Notes: a model not told the origin generated them from the letters alone. A stretch of 20,119 bases of DNA from Nemertoderma westbladi (GCA_032718475.1 JAUCBJ010000711.1:30001-50119), one strand, 5' to 3'. Positions 11,096 to 20,040 are shown, counted from the stretch's first letter. Made by a program: numbers and translations.

Positions 11096-14000
11096 GCTGT
11101 ATAAACTATAAACCATTCAACTGAGTAGGTGTATAAACTATAAACCATTCAAATGAGTAGCTGTATAAACTATAAACCATTCAAATGAGTAGCTGTATAG
11201 ACTATAAACCATTCAAATGAGTAGGTGTATAAACTATAAACCATTCAAATGAGCAGCTGTATAAACTATAAACCATTCAAATGAGTAGCTGTATAAACTA
11301 TAAACCATTCAACTGAGTAGGTGTATAAACTATAAACCATTCAAATGAGTAGCTGTATAAACTATAAACCATTCAAATGAGTAGCTGTATAGACTATAAA
11401 CCATTCAAATGAGTAGCTGTATAAACTATAAACCATTTAAATGAGTAGCTGTATAGACTATAAACCATTCAAATGAGTAGCTGTATAAACTATAAACCAT
11501 TCAAATGAGTAGCTGTATAAACTATAAACCATTCAAATGAGTAGGTGTATGAACTATAAACCATTCAAATGAGTAGCTGTATAAACTATAAACCATTCAA
11601 ATGAGTAGGTGTATAAACTATAAACCAAAACCATTCAAATGAGTAGCTGTATAAACTATAAACCATTCCAATGAGTAGCTGTATAAACTATAAACCATTC
11701 AAATGAGTAGCTGTATAAACTATAAACCATTCAACTGAGTAAATGTATAAACTATAAACCATTCAAATGAGTAGCTGTATAAACTATAAACCATTCAAAT
11801 GAGTAGCTGTATAAACTATAAACCATTCCAATGAGTAGCTGTATAAACTATAAACCATTCAAATGAGTAGCTGTATAAACTATAAACCATTCAAATGAGT
11901 AGCTGTATAAACTATAAACCATTCAAATGAGTAGCTGTATAAACTATAAACCATTCAAATGAGTAGGTGTATAAACTATAAACCATTCAAATGAGTAGCT
12001 GTATAAACTATAAACCATTCAACTGAGTAAATGTATAAACTATAAACCATTCAAATGACTAGCTGTATAAACTATAAACCATTCAAATGAGTAGCTGTAT
12101 AAACTATAAACCAAAACCATTCAAATGAGTAGCTGTATAAACTATAAACCATTCAAATGAGTAGCTGTATAAACTATAAACCATTCAAATGAGTATCTGT
12201 ATAAACTATAAACCATTCAACTGAGTAGGTGTATAAACTATAAATAAACCATTCAAATGAGTAGCTGTATAAACTATAAACCATTCAAATGAGTAGGTGT
12301 ATAAACTATAAACCATTCAAATGAGTAGGTGTATAGACTATAAACCATTCAAATGAGTAGGTGTATAAACTATAAACCATTCAACTGAGTAGCTGTATAA
12401 ACTATAAACCATTCAAATGAGTAGCTGTATAAACTATAAACCATTAAAATGAGTAGCTGTATAAACTATAAACCATTCAACTGAGTAGCTGTATAAACTA
12501 TAAACCATTCAAATGAGTAGCTGTATAAACTATAAACCATTCAAATGAGTAGCTGTATAAACTATAAACCATTCAAATGAGTAGCTGTATAAACTATAAA
12601 CCATTCAACTGAGTAGGTGTATAAACTATAAATAAACCATTCAAATGAGTAGCTGTATAAACTATAAACCATTCAAATGAGTAGGTGTATAAACTATAAA
12701 CCATTCAACTGAGTAGCTGTATAAACTATAAACCATTCAAATGAGTAGCTGTATAAACTATAAACCATTCAAATGAGTAGCTGTATAAACTATAAACCAT
12801 TCAAATGAGTAGCTGTATAAACTATAAACCATTCAAATGAGTAGGTGTATAAACTATAAACCATTCAAATGAGTAGGTGTATAAACTATAAACCATTCAA
12901 ATGACTAGCTGTATAAACTATAAACCATTCAAATGAGTAGCTGTATAAACTATAAACCATTCAAATGACTAGCTGTATAAACTATAAACCATTCAAATGA
13001 GTAGCTGTATAAACTATAAACCATTCAAATGAGTAGCTGTATAAACTATAAACCATTCAAATGAGTAGGTGTATAAACTATAAACCATTCAAATGAGTAG
13101 CTGTATAAACTATAAACCATTCAAATGAGTAGGTGTATAAACTATAAACCATTCAACTGAGTAGGTGTATAAACTATAAACCATTCAAATGAGTAGGTGT
13201 ATAAACTATAAACCATTCAACTGAGTAGCTGTATAAACTATAAACCATTCAAATGAGTAGCTGTATAAACTATAAACCATTCAAATGAGTAGCTGTATAA
13301 ACTATAAACCATTCAAATGAGTAGCTGTATAAACTATAAACCATTCAAATGAGTAGGTGTATAAACTATAAACCATTCAAATGAGTAGGTGTATAAACTA
13401 TAAACCATTCAAATGACTAGCTGTATAAACTATAAACCATTCAAATGAGTAGCTGTATAAACTATAAACCATTCAAATGACTAGCTGTATAAACTATAAA
13501 GTATAAACCATTCAAATGAGTAGCTGTATAAACTATAAACCATTCAAATGAGTAGGTGTATAAACTATAAACCATTCAAATGAGTAGGTGTATAAACTAT
13601 AAACCATTCAACTGAGTAGGTGTATAAACTATAAACCATTCAACTGAGTAGGTGTATAAACTATAAACCATTCAAATGAGTAGGTGTATAAACTATAAAC
13701 CATTCAAATGAGTAGCTGTATAAACTATAAACCATTCAAATGAGTAGGTGTATAAACTATAAACCATTCAACTGAGTAGGTGTATAAACTATAAACCATT
13801 CAAATGAGTAGGTGTATAAACTATAAACCATTCAAATGACTAGCTGTATAAACTATAAACCATTCAAATGAGTAGCTGTATAAACTATAAACCATTCAAA
13901 TGAGTAGGTGTATAAACTATAAACCATTCAAATGAGTAGCTGTATAAACTATAAACCATTCAAATGAGTAGGTGTATAAACTATAAACCATTCAACTGAG

Positions 14001-15219
14001 TAGGTGTATAAACTATAAACCATTCAAATGAGTAGCTGTATAAACTATAAACCATTCAAATGAGTAGCTGTATAAACTATAAACCATTCAAATGAGTAGG
14101 TGTATAAACTATAAACCATTCAAATGAGTAGCTGTATAAACTATAAACCATTCAAATGAGTAGGTGTATAAACTATAAACCATTCAAATGAGTAGGTGTA
14201 TAAACTATAAACCATTCAAATGAGTAGCTGTATAAACTATAAACCATTCAAATGAGTAGGTGTATAAACTATAAACCATTCAAATGAGTAGCTGTATAAA
14301 CTATAAACCATTCAACTGAGTAGGTGTATAAACTATAAACCATTCAAATGAGTAGCTGTATAAACTATAAACCATTCAAATGAGTAGGTGTATAAACTAT
14401 AAACCATTCAAATGAGTAGCTGTATAAACTATAAACCATTCAACTGAGTAGGTGTATAAACTATAAACCATTCAAATGAGTAGCTGTATAAACTATAAAC
14501 CATTCAAATGAGTAGGTGTATAAACTATAAACCATTCAACTGAGTAGCTTTATAAACTATAAACCATTCAAATGAGTAGCTGTATAAACTATAAACCATT
14601 CAAATGAGTAGCTGTATAAACTATAAACCATTCAACTGAGTAGGTGTATAAACTATAAACCATTCAAATGAGTAGGTGTATAAACTGTAAACCATTCAAA
14701 TGAGTAGCTGTATAAACTATAAACCATTCAAATGAGTAGGTGTATAAACTATAAACCATTCAACTGAGTAGCTTTATAAACTATAAACCATTCAAATGAG
14801 TAGCTGTATAAACTATAAACCATTCAAATGAGTAGCTGTATAAACGATAAACCATTCAACTGAGTAGGTGTATAAACTATAAACCATTCAAATGAGTAGG
14901 TGTATAAACTATAAACCATTCAACTGAGTAGGTGTATAAACTATAAACCATTCAAATGAGTAGCTGTATACACTATAAACCATTCAACTGAGTAGGTGTA
15001 TAAACTATAAACCATTCAAATGAGTAGCTGTGTAAACTATAAACCATTCAAATGAGTAGGTGTATAAACTATAAACCATTCAACTGAGTAGCTTTATAAA
15101 CTATAAACCATTCAAATGAGTAGCTGTATAAACTATAAACCATTCAAATGAGTAGCTGTATAAACTATAAACCATTCAAATGAGTAGGTGTATAAACTAT
15201 AAACCATTCAACTGAGTAG
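10937..15219. repeat. Zone lacking the 25-bp unit
   Basis: I found no 25-bp unit between the one at 10,912-10,936 and the one at 15,220-15,244, although short units are common on both sides. The zone consists of 32-bp units, mostly cLa and gLa. Occasional longer units carry insertions: CCAAAACC near 11,626 and 12,112, ATAAATAAACC near 12,240 and 12,628, and TATAAAGTATAAACC near 13,495. The caaTtga type is also absent. Rare markers include GTATAGAC, CATTCCAATG, GTAAATGTA and GACTAGCTG. No gene or unique insert interrupts it. Confidence 0.85.
12654..13500. repeat. 512-bp, 16-unit tandem duplication
   Basis: Segment 12,654-12,988 recurs 512 bp downstream (16 x 32 bp). The shared landmarks are the gLc unit (12,685 and 13,197) and the two GACTAGCTG markers (about 12,903 and 12,967; 13,415 and 13,479). 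The match is bounded on the left by C/G at the first base of the units at 12,653 and 13,165, and on the right by the extra bases in TATAAAGTATAAACC near 13,495. Confidence 0.83.
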
Positions 15220-15480
15220 GTGTATAAACCATTCAACTGAGTAGGTGTATACACTATAAACCATTCAAATGAGTAGCTGTGTAAACTATAAACCATTCAA
15301 ATGAGTAGGTGTATAAACTATAAACCATTCAACTGAGTAGCTTTATAAACTATAAACCATTCAAATGAGTAGCTGTATAAACTATAAACCATTCAAATGA
15401 GTAGCTGTATAAACTATAAACCATTCAAATGAGTAGCTGTATAAACTATAAACCATTCAACTGAGTAGGTGTATAAACCA
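14521..15480. repeat. Blocks marked by GCTTTATAAAC units
   Basis: The rare GCTTTATAAAC variant occurs at 14,547, 14,771, 15,091 and 15,340. The spacings are 224 bp (7 x 32), 320 bp (10 x 32) and 249 bp (7 x 32 + 25). In most cases it is followed by two or three cLa units and preceded by a gLa-gL pair. GTGTATACAC and CTGTGTAAAC markers also recur at shared distances (near 14,968 and 15,250; 15,029 and 15,279). This is a young, still irregular higher-order family. Confidence 0.78.
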
Positions 15481-15529
15481 TTCAACTGAGTTAGTAGGTG
15501 TATACACTATAAACCATTCAAATGAGTAG

Positions 15530-15771
15530 CTGTATAAACTATATACCATTCAAATGAGTAGCTGTATAAACTATAAACCATTCAACTGAGTAGGTGTATA
15601 AACCATTCAACTGAGTAGGTGTATAAACTATAAACCATTCAAATGAGTAGCTGTATAAACTATATACCATTCAAATGAGTAGCTGTATAAACTATAAACC
15701 ATTCAACTGAGTAGGTGTATAAACCATTCAACTGAGTAGGTGTATAAACTATAAACCATTCAAATGAGTAG
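15530..15771. repeat. 121-bp four-unit tandem higher-order repeat
   Basis: There are two complete head-to-tail copies, 15,530-15,650 and 15,651-15,771. Each is cLa with a CTATATACC marker, then cLc, gSc and gLa (3 x 32 + 25 = 121 bp). The next unit at 15,772 lacks the CTATATACC marker, which ends the series. Just upstream, a unit ends GAGTTAGTAG (about 15,488-15,497) with a 4-bp extension. Confidence 0.85.
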
Positions 15772-16743
15772 CTGTATAAACTATAAACCATTCAAATGAG
15801 TAGCTGTATAAACTATAAACCATTCAAATGAGTAGCTGTATAAACTATAAACCATTCAAATGAGTAGCTGTATAAACTATAAACCATTCAAATGAGTAGG
15901 TGTATAAACTATAAACCATTCAAATGCGTAGGTGTATAAACTATAAACCATTCAAATGAGTAGGTGTATACACTATAAACCATTCAAATGAGTAGCTGTA
16001 TAAACTATAAACCATTCAAATGAGTAGGTGTATAAACTATAAACCATTTAACTGAGTAGGTGTATAAACCATACAAATGAGTAGGTGTATAAACTATAAA
16101 CCATTCAAATGAGTAGGTGTATAAACTATAAACCATTTAAATGAGTAGGTGTATAAACTATAAACCATTCAAATGAGTAGGTGTATAAACTATAAACCAT
16201 TCAAATGAGTAGGTGTATACACTATAAACCATTCAAATGAGTAGCTGTATAAACTATAAACCATTCAAATGAGTAGGTGTATAAACTATAAACCATTCAA
16301 ATGAGTAGGTGTATAAACTATAAACCATTCAAATGAGTAGGTGTATAAACTATAAACCATTCAAATGAGTAGGTGTATAAACTATAAACCATTCAAATGA
16401 GTAGGTGTATACACTATAAACCATTCAAATGAGTAGGTGTATAAACTATAAACCATTCAAATGAGTAGGTGTATAAACTATAAACCATTCAAATGAGTAG
16501 GTGTATAAACCATTCAACTGAGTAGGTGTATAAACTATAAACCATTCAAATGAGTAGCTGTATAAACTATAAACCATTCAAATGAGTAGCTGTATAAACT
16601 ATAAACCATTCAAATGAGTAGGTGTATAAACTATAAACCATTCAAATGAGTAGCTGTATAAACTATAAACCATTCAAATGAGTAGGTGTATAAACTATAA
16701 ACCATTCAACTGAGTAGGTGTATAAACCATTCAACTGAGTAGG
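15772..16743. repeat. gLa- and cLa-rich satellite units
   Basis: This stretch is mostly gLa units with repeated GTATACAC variants near 15,968, 16,218 and 16,410 (spacings near 250 and 192 bp) and a CCATACAAATG short unit near 16,068. There is no gene. The spacing of the GTATACAC units suggests further short higher-order periods that I did not resolve. Confidence 0.75.
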
Positions 16744-17795
16744 TGTATAAACTATAAACCATTCAAATGAGTAGGTGTATAAACCATTCAACTGAGTAGC
16801 TGTATAAACTATAAACCATTCAAATGAGTAGGTGTATAAACTATAAACCATTCAAATGAGTAGCTGTATAAACTATAAACCATTCAACTGAGTAGGTGTA
16901 TAAACTATAAACCATTCAAATGAGTAGCTGTATAAACTATAAACCATTCAAATGAGTAGCTGTATAAACTATAAACCATTCAAATGAGTAGGTGTATAAA
17001 CTATAAACCATTCAAATGAGTAGCTGTATAAACTATAAACCATTCAAATGAGTAGGTGTATAAACTATAAACCATTCAAATGAGTAGGTGTATAAACTAT
17101 AAACCATTCAAATGAATAGGTGTATAAACTATAAACCATTCAAATGAGTAGGTGTATAAACTATAAACCATTCAAATGAGTAGCTGTATAAACTATAAAC
17201 CATTCAAATGAGTAGGTGTATAAACTATAAACCATTCAACTGAGTAGGTGTATAAACCATTCAACTGAGTAGGTGTATAAACTATAAACCATTCAAATGA
17301 GTAGGTGTATAAACTATAAACCATTCAAATGAGTAGGTGTATAAACTATAAACCATTCAAATGAATAGGTGTATAAACCATTCAACTGAGTAGGTGTATA
17401 AACTATAAACCATTCAACTGAGTAGGTGTATAAACCATTCAACTGAGTAGGTGTATAAACTATAAACCATTCAAATGAGTAGCTGTATAAACTATAAACC
17501 ATTCAAATGAGTAGGTGTATAAACCATTCAACTGAGTAGCTGTATAAACTATAAACCATTCAAATGAGTAGGTGTATAAACTATAAACCATTCAAATGAG
17601 TAGCTGTATAAACTATAAACCATTCAACTGAGTAGGTGTATAAACTATAAACCATTCAAATGAGTAGCTGTATAAACTATAAACCATTCAAATGAGTAGC
17701 TGTATAAACTATAAACCATTCAAATGAGTAGGTGTATAAACTATAAACCATTCAAATGAGTAGCTGTATAAACTATAAACCATTCAAATGAGTAG
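16744..17795. repeat. 740-bp displaced duplication
   Basis: Segment 16,744-17,055 matches 17,484-17,795 at a displacement of 740 bp, consistent with 20 units of 32 bp plus 4 of 25 bp. The shared order is gLa, gSc, cLa, gLa, cLc, gLa, cLa, cLa, gLa, cLa. The left break is G/C at 16,743 and 17,483; the right break is the unit at 17,056 (g) against 17,796 (c). GAATAGGTG variants lie in the intervening part, near 17,114 and 17,363. Confidence 0.82.
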
Positions 17796-18787
17796 CTGTA
17801 TAAACTATAAACCATTCAACTGAGTAGGTGTATAAACTATAAACCATTCAAATGAGTAGCTGTATAAACTATAAACCATTCAAATGAGTAGCTGTATAAA
17901 CTATAAACCATTCAAATGAGTAGGTGTATAAACTATAAACCATTAAACTGAGTAGGTGTATAAACCATTCAACTGAGTAGGTGTATAAACTATAAACCAT
18001 TCAAATGAGTAGGTGTATAAACTATAAACCATTCAAATGAGTAGGTGTATAAACTATAAACCATTCAAATGAGTAGGTGTATTAACTATAAACCATTCAA
18101 CTGAGTAGGTGTGTAAACCATTCAACTGAGTAGGTGTATAAACTATAAACCATTCAAATGAGTAGCTGTATAAACTATAAACCATTCAAATGAGTAGCTG
18201 TATAAACCATTCAACTGAGTAGCTGTATAAACTATAAACCATTCAAATGAGTAGGTGTATAAACTATAAACCATTCAAATGAGTAGGTGTATAAACCATT
18301 CAACTGAGTAGGTGTATAAACTATAAACCATTCAAATGAGTAGGTGTATAAACCATTCAACTGAGTAGGTGTATAAACTATAAACCATTCAAATGAGTAG
18401 GTGTATAAACCATTCAACTGAGTAGGTGTATAAACTATAAACCATTCAAATGAGTAGGTGTATAAACTATAAACCATTCAAATGAGTAGCTGTATAAACT
18501 ATAAACCATTCAAATGAGTAGGTGTATAAACTATAAACCATTCAAATGAGTAGGTGTATAAACTATAAACCATTCAAATGAGTAGGTGTATAAACTATAA
18601 ACCATTCAACTGAGTAGGTGTATAAACTATAAACCATTCAAATGAGTAGGTGTATAACTATAAACCATTCAAATGAGTAGCTGTATAAACTATAAACCAT
18701 TCAAATGAGTAGGTGTATAAACTATAAACCATTCAACTGAGTAGGTGTATAAACCATTCAACTGAGTAGGTGTATAAACTATAAACC
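17796..18787. repeat. S-rich satellite units before the array edge
   Basis: Short units are frequent here, often alternating S and L (about 18,230-18,480). That alternation is why the reverse strand stays open for 81 codons at 18,232-18,477: each 25-bp unit removes the bases that would form the in-frame TAG. Variants include CATTAAACTG near 17,941, GTATTAAC near 18,079, GTGTGTAAACC near 18,110 and GTATAACTATAAACC near 18,652. Confidence 0.8.
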
Positions 18788-19402
18788 ATTCAACTGAGTA
18801 GGTCTATAAAGCATACAAATGAGTAGCTGTATAAACTATAAACCATTCAAATGAGTAGCTGTATGAACTATAAACCATTCAAATGAGTAGGTGTATAAAC
18901 TATAAACCATTCAAATGAGTAGCTGTACAAACTATAAACCATTCAAATGAGTAGCTGTATAAACTATAAACCATTCAAATGAGTAGCGTGCTATAAACCA
19001 TTCAAATGAGTAGGTGTATAAACTATAAACCATTCAATTGAGTAGGTGTATAAACTATAAACCATTCAAATGAGTAGGTGTATAAACTATAAACCATTCA
19101 AATGAGTAGGTGTATAAACTATAAACCATTCAAATGAGTATGCTGTATAAACTATAAACCATTCAAATGAGTAGCTGTATAAACTATAAACCATTCAAAT
19201 GAGTAGGTGTATAAACTATAAACCATTCAAATGAGTAGCTGTATAAACTATAAACCATTCAAATGAGTAGGTGTATAAACCATTCAAATGAGTAGGTGTA
19301 TAAACTATAAACCATTCAAATGAGTAGCTGTACAAACTATAAACCATTCAAATGAGTAGCTGTATAAACTATAAACCATTCAAATGAGTAGGTGTATAAA
19401 CC
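18788..19402. repeat. Degenerate right edge of the satellite array
   Basis: Private changes cluster here: GGTCTATAAAGCATACAAATG (about 18,800-18,820), GTATGAAC near 18,862, TGTACAAAC near 18,924 and 19,329, a 27-bp unit CGTGCTATAAACC (18,987-19,013), and GAGTATGCTG near 19,140. From 18,891 the order of markers, including the only caaTtga unit in the last 9 kb (19,035), follows the internal blocks at 3,061-3,500 and 5,253-5,700. The last unit stops after GTGTATAAACC at 19,402, and unrelated sequence begins. Confidence 0.85.
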
Positions 19403-19540
19403 GTTTCTTTTTTAACCTCAAATTTAAATGCCTGATTGACCTGATTGAATTCTAAATCCGGCCATATTAATCTAAAGATAATTCATCATAATCATAACAA
19501 TAACGAAACAATCCTTATAATATCTAAGTGTAAAGGAGTG
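19403..19540. other. AT-rich unique flank
   Basis: This is the first non-satellite DNA. It begins GTTTCTTTTTTAACC and includes a perfect 9-bp tandem, CCTGATTGA, at 19,431-19,439 and 19,440-19,448, followed by AT-rich sequence. I see no gene, promoter or RNA signature. A 67-codon open frame starting at a TTG at 19,445 crosses the microsatellite and is judged non-coding. Confidence 0.7.
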
Positions 19541-19598
19541 GGATCAGGATCGGGGTCGGGATCGGGATCCACAATTTTCGGGATTAGGGATCGGGATA
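19541..19598. repeat. Short imperfect GGATCG microsatellite
   Basis: Five consecutive hexamers (GGATCA, GGATCG, GGGTCG, GGATCG, GGATCC) span 19,541-19,570. After a 9-base interruption, GGGATTA, GGGATC and GGGATA follow. Several GGG runs lie close together, so the G-rich strand might form a quadruplex; this is inferred from run spacing only. Translated forward it yields alternating Gly-Ser, typical of a hexamer repeat. Confidence 0.85.
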
Positions 19599-19651
19599 GC
19601 AACTGTCGGGAATTTAATTTTATTGAGGTCATCCAAAACATAAAATAGCTA
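19599..19651. other. Short AT-rich spacer
   Basis: This AT-rich sequence lies between the microsatellite and the candidate transposon. It ends in the TA (19,650-19,651) that would be the left target dinucleotide of the element. Nothing else is recognisable. Confidence 0.6.
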
Positions 19652-19663
19652 ACGTATTTAATA

Positions 19664-19679
19664 TACTCGAATAAGAGTC
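19664..19679 (+). repeat. Left terminal inverted repeat (16 bp)
   Basis: The sequence is TACTCGAATAAGAGTC, the exact reverse complement of 20,016-20,031. It is the strongest single piece of evidence for the transposon-like element. Confidence 0.85.
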
Positions 19680-19680
19680 T

Positions 19681-19940
19681 GGGCGTTTAAGTTTATAAGT
19701 TGCCAATTGGGGAGGCGTTTAAGTTAAAAATTGTCTGGTTCGAGTGGGTAGGTTTATGTGTATATTCTAGATTTCCAGCATTTTGAATCTAAATACCCTA
19801 AATAAAGGCGCAATGGGATACGCATTGCGTATCTCCTTCTGTCAACCAATACTGGCCCAGTTAACTCTCAACAATGTTAACGTCCCACATTGTAATATTA
19901 TTAAACGCCGTGACCGTTTATTCGGGGAAGGCGTTTAAGT
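19681..19940. repeat. Dispersed GGCGTTTAAGT motifs inside the element
   Basis: GGCGTTTAAGT occurs in direct orientation at 19,682-19,692, 19,714-19,724 and 19,930-19,940. An inverted partial copy, TTAAACGCC, lies at 19,901-19,909. The related GGGCGTTAATTCGAGG and GGGCGTTTATTCGAGG follow at 19,971-19,986 and 19,988-20,003. Subterminal motif repetition of this kind is common in non-autonomous DNA transposons, where it may bind transposase; the role here is inference. Confidence 0.75.
19809..19833. other. Overlapping hairpins (alternative palindromes)
   Basis: GATACGCA (19,817-19,824) and TGCGTATC (19,826-19,833) form an 8-bp inverted repeat with a 1-base centre. CGCAATG (19,809-19,815) and CATTGCG (19,823-19,829) form a second, mutually exclusive 7-bp stem over the same bases. 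A further 7-bp pair, ACAATGT (19,871-19,877) and ACATTGT (19,887-19,893), lies downstream. All are inside the candidate element. Confidence 0.75.
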
Positions 19941-19957
19941 CGCTAATTGGATGGTAA

Positions 19958-19973
19958 GGGGGGGGGGGGGGGG
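19958..19973. repeat. Poly-G run (16 G)
   Basis: Sixteen consecutive G residues precede CGTTAATTCGAGG. Homopolymer length is prone to sequencing error, so the exact count is uncertain. Confidence 0.85.
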
Positions 19974-20001
19974 CGTTAATTCGAGGTGGGCGTTTATTCG
20001 A

Positions 20002-20016
20002 GGGGGGGGGGGGGGG
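20002..20016. repeat. Poly-G run (15 G)
   Basis: Fifteen consecutive G residues follow CGTTTATTCGA and run directly into the right inverted repeat. Together with 19,958-19,973 this gives two long G runs within 60 bp on the same strand, each placed next to a GGCGTT(T)A-type motif. Confidence 0.85.
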
Positions 20017-20031
20017 ACTCTTATTCGAGTA
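20016..20031 (-). repeat. Right terminal inverted repeat (16 bp)
   Basis: The sequence is GACTCTTATTCGAGTA, exactly inverted relative to 19,664-19,679. Its first G is the last base of the second poly-G run, so one base of the match may be fortuitous. Confidence 0.85.
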
Positions 20032-20040
20032 AATACGGTA

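Larger units (their letters stand above)
1..19402. repeat. Satellite DNA array, 32-bp unit with 25-bp variant
   Basis: This is one continuous head-to-tail tandem array, with every unit in the same orientation. The full unit is STG, two direct copies of TATAAAC, then CATTCAANTGAGTAG (32 bp, about 28% GC). The short form has a single TATAAAC (25 bp). Three sites carry most of the variation: base 1 is G or C; base 25 is A, C or T (I saw no G); and length is 32 or 25. Scattered rarer changes act as markers, for example AAACGATTC, CATTTAAATG, TGTACAAAC and GACTAGCTG. The array starts before the window and stops at about 19,402, where the last unit breaks after GTGTATAAACC. Stop codons are dense in all forward frames. 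It has the form of a eukaryotic satellite, possibly heterochromatic or centromeric, but no functional assignment can be read from the sequence. Confidence 0.98.
19652..20038. mobile_element. Candidate MITE-like DNA transposon with inverted ends
   Basis: A perfect 16-bp inverted pair, TACTCGAATAAGAGTC at 19,664-19,679 and its reverse complement at 20,016-20,031, lies near the ends. Outside it, a second matching pair (CGTATTTA at 19,653-19,660 and TAAATACG at 20,030-20,037) extends the terminus; the left end has about 5 extra bases between the two blocks. Both ends abut a TA dinucleotide (19,650-19,651 and 20,039-20,040), compatible with TA target duplication as in the Tc1/mariner superfamily. 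The 387-bp interior has no coding capacity, so any element would depend on a transposase from elsewhere. The interior carries repeated GGCGTTTAAGT motifs. The superfamily is inferred, and the real element could be larger or nested. Confidence 0.65.

Noticed and set aside
4102-18477. About a dozen reverse-strand open frames of 61-84 codons (for example 6947-7201, 8755-8997, 18232-18477)
   Set aside because: All are translations of the satellite unit and begin at the same ATG in the repeat. They stop wherever three 32-bp units occur in a row. Their length depends only on where 25-bp units fall, and duplicated DNA gives identical peptides. No independent coding signal is present.
1-19402. CRISPR array
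   Set aside because: Direct repeats are present, but there are no unique spacers between them; units abut directly and vary only at a few sites.
1-19402. Telomeric or subtelomeric repeat
   Set aside because: The unit does not resemble TTAGGG, TTTAGGG or other known G-rich telomere motifs, and the array ends in unique sequence with a transposon-like element.
1-19402. Bacterial plasmid iterons or replication origin
   Set aside because: Hundreds of units over more than 19 kb with no rep gene or DnaA-type boxes is far outside iteron architecture; the pattern fits eukaryotic satellite DNA.
1-19402. CENP-B-box-like centromere motif
   Set aside because: I saw no match to the TTCG....A..CGGG pattern in the unit. 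A centromeric role can be neither supported nor excluded from the sequence.
19445-19648. 67-codon forward open frame in the flank
   Set aside because: It starts at TTG rather than ATG, and its centre is a Gly-Ser run produced by the hexamer microsatellite. It runs over the start of AT-rich spacer sequence. No domain or splice context is visible.
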